From Pedobacter sp. (lineage in GTDB: Bacteria > Bacteroidota > Bacteroidia > Sphingobacteriales > Sphingobacteriaceae): a stretch of DNA of 42,188 bases. Positions within the stretch are counted from its first letter, which is position 1, and each line of letters starts with the position of its first letter. The notes beneath the pieces are model-generated. The model was not told the origin of the DNA. It saw only the letters and a list, made by a program, of their open reading frames with translations, and did not search any database. The stretch spans positions 1 through 42,188 of the forward strand of contig SSFR01000005.1 in assembly GCA_008015505.1 (NCBI GenBank). The letters are read 5' to 3'. The position numbers and the translations under genes were made by a program. Below, one piece after another: positions 8,981 through 19,434 of this stretch.

Positions 8981-11900
8981 CTAATACCCCAAATTAGGCG
9001 CAAGCCATTTTTCAGTTTCTTCAAGCGACTGCCCTTTACGTCGTGCATAGTCTTCCGCCTGGTCTTTATCAATTTTCCCTAAACCAAAATAACGTGATGC
9101 AGGATGCGCAAAATAAAATCCACTAACCGAGGCAGCAGGATACATGGCAAAGCTTTCAGTTAAGTGAATACCAATTACTTTTTCAGCATCAAGCAGATCA
9201 AACAAGATACGTTTCTCCGTATGATCCGGACAGGCAGGGTAACCTGGTGCCGGCCGAATACCCACATATTTCTCTTTAATGAGTTCATCATTACTCAAAT
9301 TCTCTTCTTGAGCATAGGCCCAATATTTCTTACGTACTAACTCATGCATATGCTCAGCAAATGCTTCAGCTAAACGATCAGCCAATGCTTTTGCAAGGAT
9401 CGCATGGTAATCGTCGTGCTGTCGCTCAAAATCAGCTACAAGCTCATCACAACCCATACCGGCAGTAACTGCAAATCCACCAAAATAATCAGGAATATCC
9501 ATTTCCTCGGGAGCAACAAAATCCGATAAAGCATAATAGGACTCTCCCTTCGCCTTTTCGACTTGTTGGCGAAGCGTGTGAATAACTGACCGTACTTCTG
9601 TCCGATTTTCATCCGTATAAAGCACAATATCATCACCCACCGCATTGGCTGGCCAAAAACCAATCACCGCATTGGCCCTTAAAAGCTTTTGTTTAATGAT
9701 CCGACCTAAAAGTATCTGGGCATCGTCAAATAACTTTTGAGCCTCTATTCCCACTACCGGATCTTTAAAAATCTTCGGATAGCTACCACGCAATTCCCAA
9801 GTATGAAAAAATGGAGTCCAATCAATATAAGGCAACAACTCCGTCAATGGAAACTCTTCGAAAACTTTAGTCCCCAAAAATCTAGGCTTGGCTGGATGAT
9901 AATTTTCCCAATCTACGCTGAATCGGAGCTCACGTGCCTGAGCAATCGTTCTGAAACGTTTATCTGAACGCTTATTTAAATGTGTCTGACGGGATAGACG
10001 ATATTCCTCCGCCGTTTTTTGAATATATGCTTCGCGCAGATCAGTATTCATTAGCGTACTGCAAACCGTAACACTTCGGGAAGCATCCAAAACGTGTATA
10101 GCAGGTCCTGAATAATTAGGAGCTATTTTAACCGCTGCGTGAATACGCGAAGTAGTTGCTCCACCGATAATCAATGGACAAGTAAATCCTTCACGTTCCA
10201 TTTCCCCCGCAAAGTGCACCATTTCATCCAAAGACGGCGTAATCAAACCACTCAACCCAATGATATCGACTTGTTCTTCTTTAGCTCTGCGGATAATTTC
10301 CTGAGCAGGAACCATCACACCTAAATCTATTACCTCAAAATTATTACAGGCCAATACCACACCGACAATATTTTTTCCAATGTCATGCACATCGCCCTTA
10401 ACTGTGGCTAATAGTATTTTGCCCGCATTTTTTCGCTTCTCATCACCATCGGCATGAAGACGCTTTTCCTCCTCGATAAAAGGCAAAAGATAAGCAACCG
10501 CTTTTTTCATTACCCGAGCCGACTTGACCACCTGAGGTAAAAACATTTTTCCCGAACCAAATAAATCCCCCACCACATTCATACCATCCATTAATGGCCC
10601 TTCAATCACCTCCAATGGCTTTGTATACTGCCTGCGCGCCTCCTCCACATCCTGATCAAGGTAATCGATAATTCCCTTAACTAGGGAATGAGACAAACGA
10701 TCTTGAACACTTCCTCCACGCCAAGCCTCATCTTTAACAAGTATTTTTCCTTTGGCTTTAATTGTATCGGCAAATTCAACCAGACGCTCAGTCGCATCGG
10801 CCCGACGATTCAATAAAACATCCTCCACGAGTTCTAACAAATCGCTCGGAATCTGCTCGTACACCTCCAACATTCCCGCATTGACAATTCCCATGTCCAA
10901 ACCAGCTCGGATCGCATGATACAAAAATGCGGAATGCATCGCTTCGCGAACGGTATTATTGCCTCGGAAAGAAAACGAAATATTACTGATCCCACCACTT
11001 ACTTTGGCTAAAGGCAGATTTTGTTTAATCCACCTGGTAGCTTCAATAAAATCTACTGCATAATTATTGTGTTCTTCCAGACCTGTAGCAACCGTTAAAA
11101 TATTAGGATCAAAAATGATATCCTGTGCAGCAAACCCAACCTCATTTACCAAAATATCATAAGATCGTTTACAAATTTCTTTACGACGCGCCAACGTATC
11201 AGCTTGCCCTTGCTCATCAAAAGCCATCACCACCACTGCTGCACCGTATTGCCTTATTTTATGCGCATATGCTTTAAACTTTTCTTCACCCTCTTTCAGA
11301 GAAATAGAATTAACCACACCTTTTCCCTGCAAACACTTCAACCCAACTTCAATCACACTCCATTTGGATGAATCAACCATGATGGGAAGCTTGGCAATAT
11401 CAGGCTCGGAAGCAATGAGGTTTAAAAATTTAGTCATGGCAGCTTCCGAATCAAGCATCCCTTCGTCCATATTGACATCAATGATTTGAGCCCCACCCTC
11501 CACTTGTTGACGCGCAACAGTAAGCGCACCCTCAAAATCATTACCTAAAATCAGCTTGGAAAATTTAGGGGATCCCGTCACATTAGTCCGCTCACCAATA
11601 TTGACAAAATTAGTTTCTGGCGTTAAGGTCAATGCTTCTAACCCACTTAAGCGAAGAAAAGGTTCCACCTGCGGAAGTTTTCGAGGCGGATACTTTGCTG
11701 CCTTTTCAGCAATACAACGAATATGCTCAGGCGTAGTCCCACAACACCCCCCAACAATATTGACAAACCCATGCTGGATAAAGTCTTCTATGAAATGAGC
11801 CGTTTGATGTGGCTGTTCGTCATATGCCCCAAACTCATTGGGTAAGCCCGCATTAGGATAAGCTGAGATAAATAAGGCCGATTTTGCAGCCAGTTCTTCA

Positions 11901-12661
11901 ATATGTGGACGCATATCTGCTGCTCCTAATGCACAGTTTAAACCAATGCTCAACAAGTCAGCATGGCTCACCGAATTGAGGAAAGCTTCCACCGTCTGAC
12001 CCGACAAGGTCCGACCACTGGCATCGGTAATCGTACCCGAAACCATGATTTCTAGCTTGCGGCCAAGCTCCCGCTCATACCGCTTGATAGCAAATACAGC
12101 CGCTTTAGCATTCAGTGTATCAAAAATCGTTTCAATCAACAATAGATCAGCTCCCCCATCAACCAAGCCTCGTACCTGCTCATAATAAGCTTCCGCTAAA
12201 TCATCAAATGTAACAGCACGATAGCCAGGATCATTAACATCGGGCGATAAAGAAGCTGTTCGATTGGTCGGGCCAATGGCTCCCGCGACAAAGCGGGGCC
12301 TATCCGAATCCTGCCGAGTAAACTCACTCGCTACTTCCTTAGCCAAACGCGCCCCTTCAAAACTAAGCTCATAAGCCAACTCTTCCATTTGATAGTCGGC
12401 AAGTGAGATACGTTGCGTACTGAAAGTATTGGTTTCGATGATGTCTGCCCCAGCACATAAGTATTCTGCGTGGATGGCCATCACAATATCGGGCTGGGTA
12501 ATATTTAAGAGGTCATTGTTACCTCGCACATCGCATGGATGATTTTTGAATCTTTCGCCACGAAAATCAGCTTCAGTAAGCTTATACCGCTGAATCATGG
12601 TACCCATTGCACCATCAATAATCAATATTCGCCTGGCTAATGCTGCCCTTATATCCATCAT
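8981..12661 (-). CDS. metH: Cobalamin-dependent methionine synthase
   Basis: MetH transfers a methyl group from 5-methyltetrahydrofolate through cob(I)alamin to homocysteine. At 1226 residues it is full length (E. coli has 1227). Domains in order: the homocysteine-binding barrel ([11 protein letters not shown] at the start; zinc ligands Cys243 in GLNCALGA and the Cys pair near 306-307 in [10 protein letters not shown]), the pterin-binding barrel ([11 protein letters not shown], about 350-620), the cobalamin cap and Rossmann domains (DVHDIGKN with the cobalt-ligating His near 759), and the AdoMet reactivation domain ([12 protein letters not shown]). The start MMDIRA gives the standard N-terminus. 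It heads the metH-mazG-ruvC unit. No cobalamin riboswitch is evident in the 153-bp upstream gap, which instead has a perfect 15-bp dyad. Confidence 0.97.
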   Translation of the reverse strand: MMDIRAALARRILIIDGAMGTMIQRYKLTEADFRGERFKNHPCDVRGNNDLLNITQPDIVMAIHAEYLCAGADIIETNTFSTQRISLADYQMEELAYELSFEGARLAKEVASEFTRQDSDRPRFVAGAIGPTNRTASLSPDVNDPGYRAVTFDDLAEAYYEQVRGLVDGGADLLLIETIFDTLNAKAAVFAIKRYERELGRKLEIMVSGTITDASGRTLSGQTVEAFLNSVSHADLLSIGLNCALGAADMRPHIEELAAKSALFISAYPNAGLPNEFGAYDEQPHQTAHFIEDFIQHGFVNIVGGCCGTTPEHIRCIAEKAAKYPPRKLPQVEPFLRLSGLEALTLTPETNFVNIGERTNVTGSPKFSKLILGNDFEGALTVARQQVEGGAQIIDVNMDEGMLDSEAAMTKFLNLIASEPDIAKLPIMVDSSKWSVIEVGLKCLQGKGVVNSISLKEGEEKFKAYAHKIRQYGAAVVVMAFDEQGQADTLARRKEICKRSYDILVNEVGFAAQDIIFDPNILTVATGLEEHNNYAVDFIEATRWIKQNLPLAKVSGGISNISFSFRGNNTVREAMHSAFLYHAIRAGLDMGIVNAGMLEVYEQIPSDLLELVEDVLLNRRADATERLVEFADTIKAKGKILVKDEAWRGGSVQDRLSHSLVKGIIDYLDQDVEEARRQYTKPLEVIEGPLMDGMNVVGDLFGSGKMFLPQVVKSARVMKKAVAYLLPFIEEEKRLHADGDEKRKNAGKILLATVKGDVHDIGKNIVGVVLACNNFEVIDLGVMVPAQEIIRRAKEEQVDIIGLSGLITPSLDEMVHFAGEMEREGFTCPLIIGGATTSRIHAAVKIAPNYSGPAIHVLDASRSVTVCSTLMNTDLREAYIQKTAEEYRLSRQTHLNKRSDKRFRTIAQARELRFSVDWENYHPAKPRFLGTKVFEEFPLTELLPYIDWTPFFHTWELRGSYPKIFKDPVVGIEAQKLFDDAQILLGRIIKQKLLRANAVIGFWPANAVGDDIVLYTDENRTEVRSVIHTLRQQVEKAKGESYYALSDFVAPEEMDIPDYFGGFAVTAGMGCDELVADFERQHDDYHAILAKALADRLAEAFAEHMHELVRKKYWAYAQEENLSNDELIKEKYVGIRPAPGYPACPDHTEKRILFDLLDAEKVIGIHLTESFAMYPAASVSGFYFAHPASRYFGLGKIDKDQAEDYARRKGQSLEETEKWLAPNLGY

Positions 12662-12744
12662 AACATTGATATTTCATCTCAAATAAACAGCATAAAGGTA
12701 GCTAATGCCTCATATTAAACATGTAGCAATGAATAGTAAATTTG

Positions 12745-12759
12745 TTCAGCGACGCTGAA
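12745..12759. promoter_or_regulatory. 15-bp perfect dyad (operator-like) upstream of metH
   Basis: The sequence TTCAGCG-A-CGCTGAA is a perfect inverted repeat with a single central base, 86 bp upstream of the metH ATG. One-base spacing makes an RNA hairpin unlikely, so a dimeric regulator site is the more natural reading. It could equally belong to the 3' flank of the preceding gene. No regulator is identified. A short GATT tandem repeat follows at about 12762-12775. Confidence 0.35.
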
Positions 12760-12814
12760 ATTGATTGATTGATTGTTTGATTTGCAGATATGAACTTATT
12801 GGCAACTCGTCATC

Positions 12815-15112
12815 CTACCTCAAGACAGTTACATAGCCACCTAAAAATGCCCCCCCATTCTTCAAATCAACAACATAGTAATATGTACCAACAGGGACAT
12901 TTTGCCCTTGATAAGTACCATCCCAAGGAATTCCATACCCAGTTGAGTAAAAAAGCAAATCACCCCACCGATTAAATAATTGCACTACACAATTGGGGTA
13001 ATTTTTTATGCCTTCTATAACCCATGTATCCTCTATGCCATCCCCATTAGGTGAAAATATATTAGGTATAGTCAAAGGAACATAAACCGTCATTTCGCTA
13101 TAACTAGAACACCCTGGCACATTCCCATACATATTGGTCACAGTGAGTCGATATTTAATATTCATCTTCGGATGTACCACTATTGGATTTAGAACAGAAT
13201 CATTATCCAAGTAAGTGGAAGGCTCCCATTTATACTTTAAATAATCTCCATAGGCTGTGGCCATTATTTGTTTTACATCATGTTGCGCAATCGTTAAATT
13301 ACCCCCCGCATCCACACTTGGATAGGGACGTACATTCACTGCGACACCTGCTGGAGGATATTGACAATGGAGCCCAGGAACCGTAATTGTTAGATTATAA
13401 ACACCACTCATGGACAAATTTGAGGGGTATAAAACTGGATTTTGTTGATCCGAGCTGTACCCATTAGGACCAGTCCAAGCATATTCATAGGCTGTACCTG
13501 ACACACTAGTAGATAAATTTAACGGATCCCCCACACATACCGGCAAATTAGCACTAACTAAAGGTTCTTCCAGACCATTGATTATATCCACAGTAATTGT
13601 CGCGGGGGCAGAGGCACAGCCCTGAGACGAGGTAATGGTTACCGTATAAGTTCCTTTCATACTTGTATCCGCATCAGCTCTCACCACCTCAGGAACAATG
13701 GTATTCTGAACAAATCCACCAGGACCCTCCCACTCATAGCTTGCTCCAGTAACACTAGTAGTAGTTATTGCCAATAAACTTTTTTCACATAGAGGCGAGT
13801 TAGAGCTTAGCCCAGTCACAATTGGCGCGTCATAAACCGAAACATCTGTCAACTCAATAGTAGTAGTACTTATACCGCTGGTAGCAGTCATTGTGTAAGC
13901 ACCACTCATGGCTGCAGTGGCATTAGGTATGACTGGCTGCTGTAATGCTGAAGTGAATCCATTAGGACCACTCCATTGATACGTAGTTGCACTAACTGCC
14001 GTAGAGAGCTTCAAAGTGTCCCCTGCACATAGAGATTCATTAAAATGTCCATTATAAATCACAACCAAAGTTCTTGCAGGAGGCGAATCACAACCATTTG
14101 AAGAAGTAGTTACCAAACTATAATAACCACCATTAGCTAGTGTTACATTAGGAATTGTCGGACTTACCGCTGTTGAGCTCCAATGATTCGGTCCTGTCCA
14201 ATGATATGCACTTACGTTAGACAAGCTGGCTGGAGATAAGGTTAGTGTATTTCCAAGAGTAACCGGGGAATTAGAAATAATGCCCGCCGGGGCAGGTGGT
14301 GGAGAAACAACACTAACAGTTAACGTAGATGTACAATAACCTGTTTGCCAGATATAAGTATAAGTTCCCAGAGCAGGAAATCCACTAATTGTTGTGATAT
14401 TTTTCGGATCATTTGGGGTCTGATTAACTATTGTAGTACCAGGATTTGAACTTGATGGAATCCAGTGTCCCACACCACCGGCAGAAGTATTAGCTACACC
14501 AGACAGCCCACACACAGTGATTGGATTAGGGCCTATAATGCCATTATCCGATATAATTTGGATGTCATCTAGAAAATTACCTATCGCAGGATTGCCACCT
14601 GCCGAACTTAAAGCCTCAAAACTAAATCTGGTCGTAGTCTGCCCAGGAGGAACGGTATACGTAACGTTGTATACCCCCCATTCAATGTTACTGTCAGAAG
14701 CTTGAATAATTGTTGTTGTAACACCTCCTGGAGGGCCTGCATAAACTTGACACACATCTGTCCCATCTCTTCCTCGATGTGCAAAATGAACATGAAATAC
14801 GACCGGGCTTGGTGTACTGAAATCTTGATAAAGTGTAGATGCAGCATTCGCATTTAGCTCCACAAACTGTGAACCTTCATAAGCAAAAACCCCATTAAAA
14901 CCATCTTTCCAGAATTCGATCATGTGATCCTCCTCAGTGGTCCTCCACCCAGGGACTTCACTATCCAATCGATCAGTCCATGTATTTACACCAATAACTG
15001 GCTGCTCGAACCCAGGATTAACAGTCGGAATAACACATGACGAAACCGATTGCCCTGAACATTCAAGAACTAACGCATAAAACAAATACAGAAAAACAGT
15101 TATTTTCCACAC
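12815..15112 (-). CDS. Secreted multi-Ig protein with gliding-motility C-terminal (CHU_C) T9SS sorting domain
   Basis: The 765-residue secreted protein begins with a signal peptide (residues 1-20, ending CSGQ). A jelly-roll-like N-terminal domain (about 30-195, starting PTVNPGFEQPV) follows, then five PKD/Ig-like repeats with the recurring pattern YxWxGPNGFxS and SGxYxxTxT (about 200-670). The last 85 residues are a CHU_C domain: IPNIFSPNGDGIEDTW, then VQLFNRWGDLLFYS and VPVGTYYYVVDL. That domain is the type-B sorting signal of the type IX secretion system, so the protein is expected at the cell surface or in the medium. The start is GTG at 15112; an in-frame TAG lies six codons upstream and no ATG is available. 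The ligand is unknown. Confidence 0.9.
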   Translation of the reverse strand: MWKITVFLYLFYALVLECSGQSVSSCVIPTVNPGFEQPVIGVNTWTDRLDSEVPGWRTTEEDHMIEFWKDGFNGVFAYEGSQFVELNANAASTLYQDFSTPSPVVFHVHFAHRGRDGTDVCQVYAGPPGGVTTTIIQASDSNIEWGVYNVTYTVPPGQTTTRFSFEALSSAGGNPAIGNFLDDIQIISDNGIIGPNPITVCGLSGVANTSAGGVGHWIPSSSNPGTTIVNQTPNDPKNITTISGFPALGTYTYIWQTGYCTSTLTVSVVSPPPAPAGIISNSPVTLGNTLTLSPASLSNVSAYHWTGPNHWSSTAVSPTIPNVTLANGGYYSLVTTSSNGCDSPPARTLVVIYNGHFNESLCAGDTLKLSTAVSATTYQWSGPNGFTSALQQPVIPNATAAMSGAYTMTATSGISTTTIELTDVSVYDAPIVTGLSSNSPLCEKSLLAITTTSVTGASYEWEGPGGFVQNTIVPEVVRADADTSMKGTYTVTITSSQGCASAPATITVDIINGLEEPLVSANLPVCVGDPLNLSTSVSGTAYEYAWTGPNGYSSDQQNPVLYPSNLSMSGVYNLTITVPGLHCQYPPAGVAVNVRPYPSVDAGGNLTIAQHDVKQIMATAYGDYLKYKWEPSTYLDNDSVLNPIVVHPKMNIKYRLTVTNMYGNVPGCSSYSEMTVYVPLTIPNIFSPNGDGIEDTWVIEGIKNYPNCVVQLFNRWGDLLFYSTGYGIPWDGTYQGQNVPVGTYYYVVDLKNGGAFLGGYVTVLR

Positions 15113-15184
15113 GAATCTTACACTTAACTAATAATTAAATATAAGAAAAATAGAGGATACTTAGAACCTGTTTAAAGAAAAGAA

Positions 15185-16129
15185 TTACTTCGAAAACTTT
15201 TGTTTAAGTAGTTCGAGCATGGTATCATTTATTGGTACCGACTCCTTTGTAGTTGGCTTAAATGTTTTTTTTTGTGATTTCTGTTGCGCTTGCGCTGCAC
15301 TGGTAGTTTGCTGGGCATCATCCTTTCTACTCATCCAACGCGTCCACATCTTTTCCAAACAACGTTTCGTATACAAAGGAAAATCTCCGTGCTGCATCCA
15401 GGAGTAATAACTTGGCTCAATACGAAAAACCTCTTCCACACTTTTCCCTTTATGTTTTCCAAAATTAAACACCTCAACTCCCTTCTCATTAAACACAATA
15501 CGACCTGCAAAATCAACAGGCTTATTCAAATTCGTAAAAGCATGTAAGGCATCTACATCATTTTGGATAGGTTTGGTCTTTTCTCCTTTTTTATCTTCCC
15601 ATTCTACATCTTGATACCGATCCAACTGAGCAAGCAGTACCTCATACGTTGCTTTGACATCCGCCTCCGCAGAATGTGCATTTTGAATCGATTTACCACA
15701 GTAAAACTGATAGGCCGCCTTTAATGTCCGTTGTTCCATCTGGTGAAATATATTTTGCACATCCACAAAACGACGATTAGCTAGATCAAAATCAATACCT
15801 ATACGTAAGAACTCTTCAATCAACGTAGGAATATCAAATCGATTAGAATTATATCCTGCCAAATCTGAATCAGACAAAAATTCAGCAATTTCCTGACCAA
15901 CCTCACTAAAATTAGGCAGATGACAAACATCCTCATCATATATTCCGTGCACCAAAGATGCTTCCAGTGGAATAGGAATACCAGGATTAACACGCATAGT
16001 CTTTATTTCCTCGGTGCCGTCTGGTTTTATTTTCAGAATAGATAACTCAACAATACGATCAGAAGCAACATTAACCCCCGTAGTCTCCAAATCAAAAAAA
16101 GCTAAGGGACGTTTTAAATTTAATTTCAT
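15185..16129 (-). CDS. DEDDh 3'-5' exonuclease with ExoX-like C-terminal domain
   Basis: The exonuclease is of the DnaQ/ExoX type. DEDDh motifs: FDLETTG (Exo I), GYNSNRFDIPTL (Exo II) and HSAEADVKAT (Exo III, His and Asp). After a linker, the region around FNFGKHKGKSVEEVF and YSWMQHGDFP matches the small C-terminal domain found in ExoX-type proteins, and a basic Gln/Lys-rich tail ends the protein. The frame could start 32 codons upstream, but that stretch encodes a hydrophobic segment atypical of the family; ATG 16129 places MKLNLKRPLAFFDLETTG at the N-terminus as usual. The gene is likely monocistronic, insulated from the upstream peptide gene by a terminator. Confidence 0.9.
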   Translation of the reverse strand: MKLNLKRPLAFFDLETTGVNVASDRIVELSILKIKPDGTEEIKTMRVNPGIPIPLEASLVHGIYDEDVCHLPNFSEVGQEIAEFLSDSDLAGYNSNRFDIPTLIEEFLRIGIDFDLANRRFVDVQNIFHQMEQRTLKAAYQFYCGKSIQNAHSAEADVKATYEVLLAQLDRYQDVEWEDKKGEKTKPIQNDVDALHAFTNLNKPVDFAGRIVFNEKGVEVFNFGKHKGKSVEEVFRIEPSYYSWMQHGDFPLYTKRCLEKMWTRWMSRKDDAQQTTSAAQAQQKSQKKTFKPTTKESVPINDTMLELLKQKFSK

Positions 16130-16207
16130 AATTGATTGCTTAGTATAATACAACGAAGGTAGTAGGATTATCTCAACACATCTTAAAACAAAATAAATAT
16201 AGTACAG

Positions 16208-16242
16208 AAAAATAGCCAGTATCACTAAGTATACTGGCTATT
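16208..16242 (-). terminator. Rho-independent terminator of the double-glycine peptide gene
   Basis: A perfect 12-bp stem (AATAGCCAGTAT pairing with ATACTGGCTATT, 8-nt loop) is followed on the minus strand by five T residues. It lies about 120 bp after the stop of the peptide gene at 16362 and before the exonuclease start at 16129. It therefore ends the peptide transcript. Confidence 0.75.
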
Positions 16243-16361
16243 CCTACAGATGGAACCTGTTCAAATTTTCACTCCTAGCACTCCAAATAGAGCCATCACA
16301 AGAAATCAACTCAAAGGCCCCAATTTTTGATCTATTTTCAGACAGATTCTTAAATGAATTA

Positions 16362-16574
16362 CTACCCAAAAATATGCTTTTTCACCTCGCATCCCACAGC
16401 TATCAATGCACTTATCCCATATTTCACACCACCTACACTAACATCCCAGGCCTTAGCAGCATGGGTTTTAATACTAGTCCAAAGTTCACTAATTGAGCAT
16501 CCACCACCAACAATTCCCATCTCTACTTGGTCCATTTCTTGTACGCTAAGCATATCTACATTTAACTTTTTCAT
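16362..16574 (-). CDS. Double-glycine-leader peptide, bacteriocin-like
   Basis: The product is 70 residues. The first 25 fit a double-glycine leader cut by C39-type ABC exporters: hydrophobic or acidic residues sit at the canonical places before the cut (Met at -12, Glu-Met at -8/-7, Val at -4, Gly-Gly at -2/-1). Cleavage after residue 25 would release a 45-residue peptide starting with Cys and holding a second Cys (Cys62), a Trp-rich amphipathic first half and a Gly-rich hydrophobic end, resembling class II bacteriocins. AAAAAAGAG precedes the ATG. A strong terminator follows. No exporter or immunity gene is adjacent. The opposite-strand frame is not supported. The role is inferred from the leader only. 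Confidence 0.7.
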   Translation of the reverse strand: MKKLNVDMLSVQEMDQVEMGIVGGGCSISELWTSIKTHAAKAWDVSVGGVKYGISALIAVGCEVKKHIFG

Positions 16575-16774
16575 CTCTTTTTTAAATCAAAATATGAATA
16601 ATATTGAGCTACATTTTAAGGAGGTATCACTCTTCTCTCACTTAGATTGAGATGAATTGGCCAATCATTCAAACATTACAAACATATAAATGTAAGATTA
16701 AATAAAAATGGTAAGAAAATAGATTTAACATATTTTAAACAATCCTTGACAATGCAAAATTGAACTGATACATA

Positions 16775-16805
16775 TCTGCCGTTTTACCAATTGAATTTAC
16801 GTTTG
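16775..16805 (+). promoter_or_regulatory. Bacteroidota-type promoter of ftsK
   Basis: TACGTTTG at 16798-16805 fits the Bacteroidota -7 consensus TAnnTTTG. A near -33 element TCTG (16775-16778, consensus TTTG) lies 19 bp upstream. Transcription would start near 16812, just before ATG 16818. This argues against a TTG start at 16791, which lies inside the promoter. Confidence 0.5.
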
Positions 16806-16817
16806 TTTACCTTCACA

Positions 16818-19403
16818 ATGACGGACTCCAAGCTTTATAAGCTTATATTTGCCTATAACAAACCGATTCCGCGAATGCCTATACTAGGAAATCAATTCAA
16901 AAACACTAATTCTTTTAAAGAGGCTATAAGATCCAGGCCAGTTAGCAAAGAAAGATTAGCTAATAAAAAAGGAGGAGAATCCACTATTGGGGCTCTTTAT
17001 GACAGGCGCTTGATCAAAATCATTGGGTTATTTTTTCTGATTGCTTCTCTTTATTTCCTAGTGGCCTTTACCTCCTACTTATTCACTTGGCAAGATGACC
17101 AAAGCTATGTACTAGCATCCAATGGAGGTTGGAGCAACTTATTAAAAACCCATGAAGAGCTTCTTGAGGCAGGAAGCAAACAACCAATCGTACAAAATTG
17201 GCTTGGAAAATTAGGTGCTTTATTAGCCCATCAATTTATTTACGAATGGTTCGGCGTCGCTTCTTTTATTTTCATCGGAATATTTTTCATCATTGGATAC
17301 CGCCTTCTATTTAAAATTAAAATATGGTCTATTAAAAAATCCCTAGGATATTGCTTTTTCTTATTGATATTTACTTCTACACTGTTTGGCTATGTTCATG
17401 GTTTTGTATCCGATTACCCACATTATTTAGAAGGCGCGTTCGGCTTTTGGACAAACAAATTACTCGCAGCACAGATTGGAAACACAGGCACAGCTGGACT
17501 TTTAATTTTTGCCGGATTATCAGCCCTAATTATCGCCTATAACATTGATTTTAACTTTAACTTCATACCAAAACCCATTAAATCACTCGACAGTATTCCA
17601 AGTGATCTGCCCCCATCGGATCAAACCACAATAGAAAAAGAAGATGGAAAAGAGCTCGAACCTCCATTTTCAGATTCGATGGGATTTAATCTAAATACTT
17701 CAACATCTACGGCGAATACACTTAAAAATGATACCATAAACCCACATCAGGCTACCCCTGATCTAGAGGTATTAACACCAATTCACGAACTATCCTTAGA
17801 GCAGGAGTCAGTCCCAATTATCAACCAAGAAGCGAAACATCAGCTAAACATTGAGCAACCTAGAGAAGAAAAAACAGCAACCGAGCTAGTGGAACAATCT
17901 GGAATATTCGATCCCAAACTCGATTTGTCCAGCTATCGATATCCCACACTGGATCTACTAGAAAATCATGGGGCTGGTAAAATCACAGTAAATGCACAAG
18001 AGCTGGAAGCCAATAAAAATAAAATTGTAGAAACACTTAATCATTACAATATCGAGATTGATAAAATCAAAGCGACCATTGGCCCAACCGTCACTTTGTA
18101 TGAAATCATTCCAGCGCCTGGTGTTCGGATAGCGAAAATCAAAAACCTGGAAGACGATATCGCTTTAAGCCTAGCTGCACTGGGTATACGTATCATTGCC
18201 CCCATGCCCGGTAAAGGCACTATTGGCATCGAAGTACCCAATAGACATCCCGAAATGGTTTCGATGAGATCCATATTGGCTACCGAGAAATTCCAAAGCA
18301 CGACAATGGATTTACCTATTGCCTTGGGTAAAACCATCTCCAACGAAGTATATATTGCTGACTTGGCCAAAATGCCTCACCTACTCGTTGCTGGAGCTAC
18401 TGGTCAAGGTAAATCTGTTGGCATTAATGCACTGCTTGTTTCCTTACTCTATAAACTACATCCTTCTCAACTAAAATTTGTACTAGTTGACCCCAAGAAA
18501 GTAGAACTTACCCTGTTCCGAAAAATTGAGCGTCACTTCCTAGCCAAACTACCTGGCGAAGAAGATGCGATCATCACCGATACGAAGAAAGTAATTGCTA
18601 CGCTCAACTCGCTTTGCATTGAAATGGACCAACGATATGATCTGCTCAAAAACGCACAGGTACGCAACCTAAAAGAGTATAATCACAAGTTTGTAAATAG
18701 AAAGCTCAATCCAAACGAAGGTCATCGATTTTTACCGTTCATTGTACTGATTATCGATGAATTTGCTGACCTGATGATGACAGCCGGCAAAGAAGTCGAA
18801 ACGCCAATCGCACGTTTAGCCCAGTTGGCTCGCGCTGTAGGTATTCATCTGGTTATTGCAACACAACGGCCCTCAGTTAATATCATTACTGGAACCATCA
18901 AAGCAAATTTCCCAGCTAGGCTTGCTTTTAGAGTACTATCCAAAATAGACTCTAGAACCATACTTGATGCTGGAGGTGCCGATCAACTCATCGGACGAGG
19001 AGATATGCTTTTATCCACAGGCAGTGATTTAATCCGAATTCAATGTGCATTTGTAGATACACCCGAAGTAGAACGTATTTCCGACTATATCGGTGCACAA
19101 CGCGGATACCCCTCACCATGGATGCTTCCAGAATATGTGGATGAAAGTTCGGAATCTAGTCTAAAAGATTTTGACCTTAGCGAACGAGATCCACTTTTTG
19201 AGGACGCTGCTCGATTAATTGTGCTTCATCAGCAGGGCTCCACATCACTCATCCAGCGCAAATTAAAACTAGGCTATAATCGTTCGGGAAGGCTAATCGA
19301 TCAGCTAGAAGCTGCTGGAGTAGTCGGGCCATTTGAAGGAAGTAAGGCTAGAGAAGTGTTAATACCAGATGAATACGCATTAGAACAATTTTTAAACAAA
19401 TAA
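16818..19403 (+). CDS. ftsK: DNA translocase FtsK/SpoIIIE
   Basis: FtsK is a septum-anchored DNA pump that clears chromosomes during division. Counting from ATG 16818 it has 861 residues: a cytoplasmic N-terminus, about four membrane helices (roughly 65-255), an acidic variable linker, then the alpha/beta motor. Walker A is GATGQGKSVG (about 526-535) and Walker B is LIIDEFADLM with Asp647. The C-terminal winged-helix gamma domain (STSLIQRKLKLGYNRSGRL) recognises polar DNA motifs. The frame extends nine codons upstream to a TTG, but ATG 16818 agrees with the promoter. A lolA-like gene follows 31 bp later, a neighbourhood I regard as common in this phylum. Confidence 0.96.
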   Translation: MTDSKLYKLIFAYNKPIPRMPILGNQFKNTNSFKEAIRSRPVSKERLANKKGGESTIGALYDRRLIKIIGLFFLIASLYFLVAFTSYLFTWQDDQSYVLASNGGWSNLLKTHEELLEAGSKQPIVQNWLGKLGALLAHQFIYEWFGVASFIFIGIFFIIGYRLLFKIKIWSIKKSLGYCFFLLIFTSTLFGYVHGFVSDYPHYLEGAFGFWTNKLLAAQIGNTGTAGLLIFAGLSALIIAYNIDFNFNFIPKPIKSLDSIPSDLPPSDQTTIEKEDGKELEPPFSDSMGFNLNTSTSTANTLKNDTINPHQATPDLEVLTPIHELSLEQESVPIINQEAKHQLNIEQPREEKTATELVEQSGIFDPKLDLSSYRYPTLDLLENHGAGKITVNAQELEANKNKIVETLNHYNIEIDKIKATIGPTVTLYEIIPAPGVRIAKIKNLEDDIALSLAALGIRIIAPMPGKGTIGIEVPNRHPEMVSMRSILATEKFQSTTMDLPIALGKTISNEVYIADLAKMPHLLVAGATGQGKSVGINALLVSLLYKLHPSQLKFVLVDPKKVELTLFRKIERHFLAKLPGEEDAIITDTKKVIATLNSLCIEMDQRYDLLKNAQVRNLKEYNHKFVNRKLNPNEGHRFLPFIVLIIDEFADLMMTAGKEVETPIARLAQLARAVGIHLVIATQRPSVNIITGTIKANFPARLAFRVLSKIDSRTILDAGGADQLIGRGDMLLSTGSDLIRIQCAFVDTPEVERISDYIGAQRGYPSPWMLPEYVDESSESSLKDFDLSERDPLFEDAARLIVLHQQGSTSLIQRKLKLGYNRSGRLIDQLEAAGVVGPFEGSKAREVLIPDEYALEQFLNK

Positions 19404-19434
19404 CCCAAAAACACCATTGAATAAACCATATCAC

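Noticed and set aside
12662..12814. Cobalamin or SAM riboswitch before metH
   Set aside because: The gap is short, and I could not find the conserved B12-box or SAM aptamer pattern; only the 15-bp dyad stands out.
16354..16650. 98-codon plus-strand ORF
   Set aside because: It is antisense to the double-glycine peptide gene, which has a leader, a start region and a terminator in its favour; the plus-strand product has no recognisable features.
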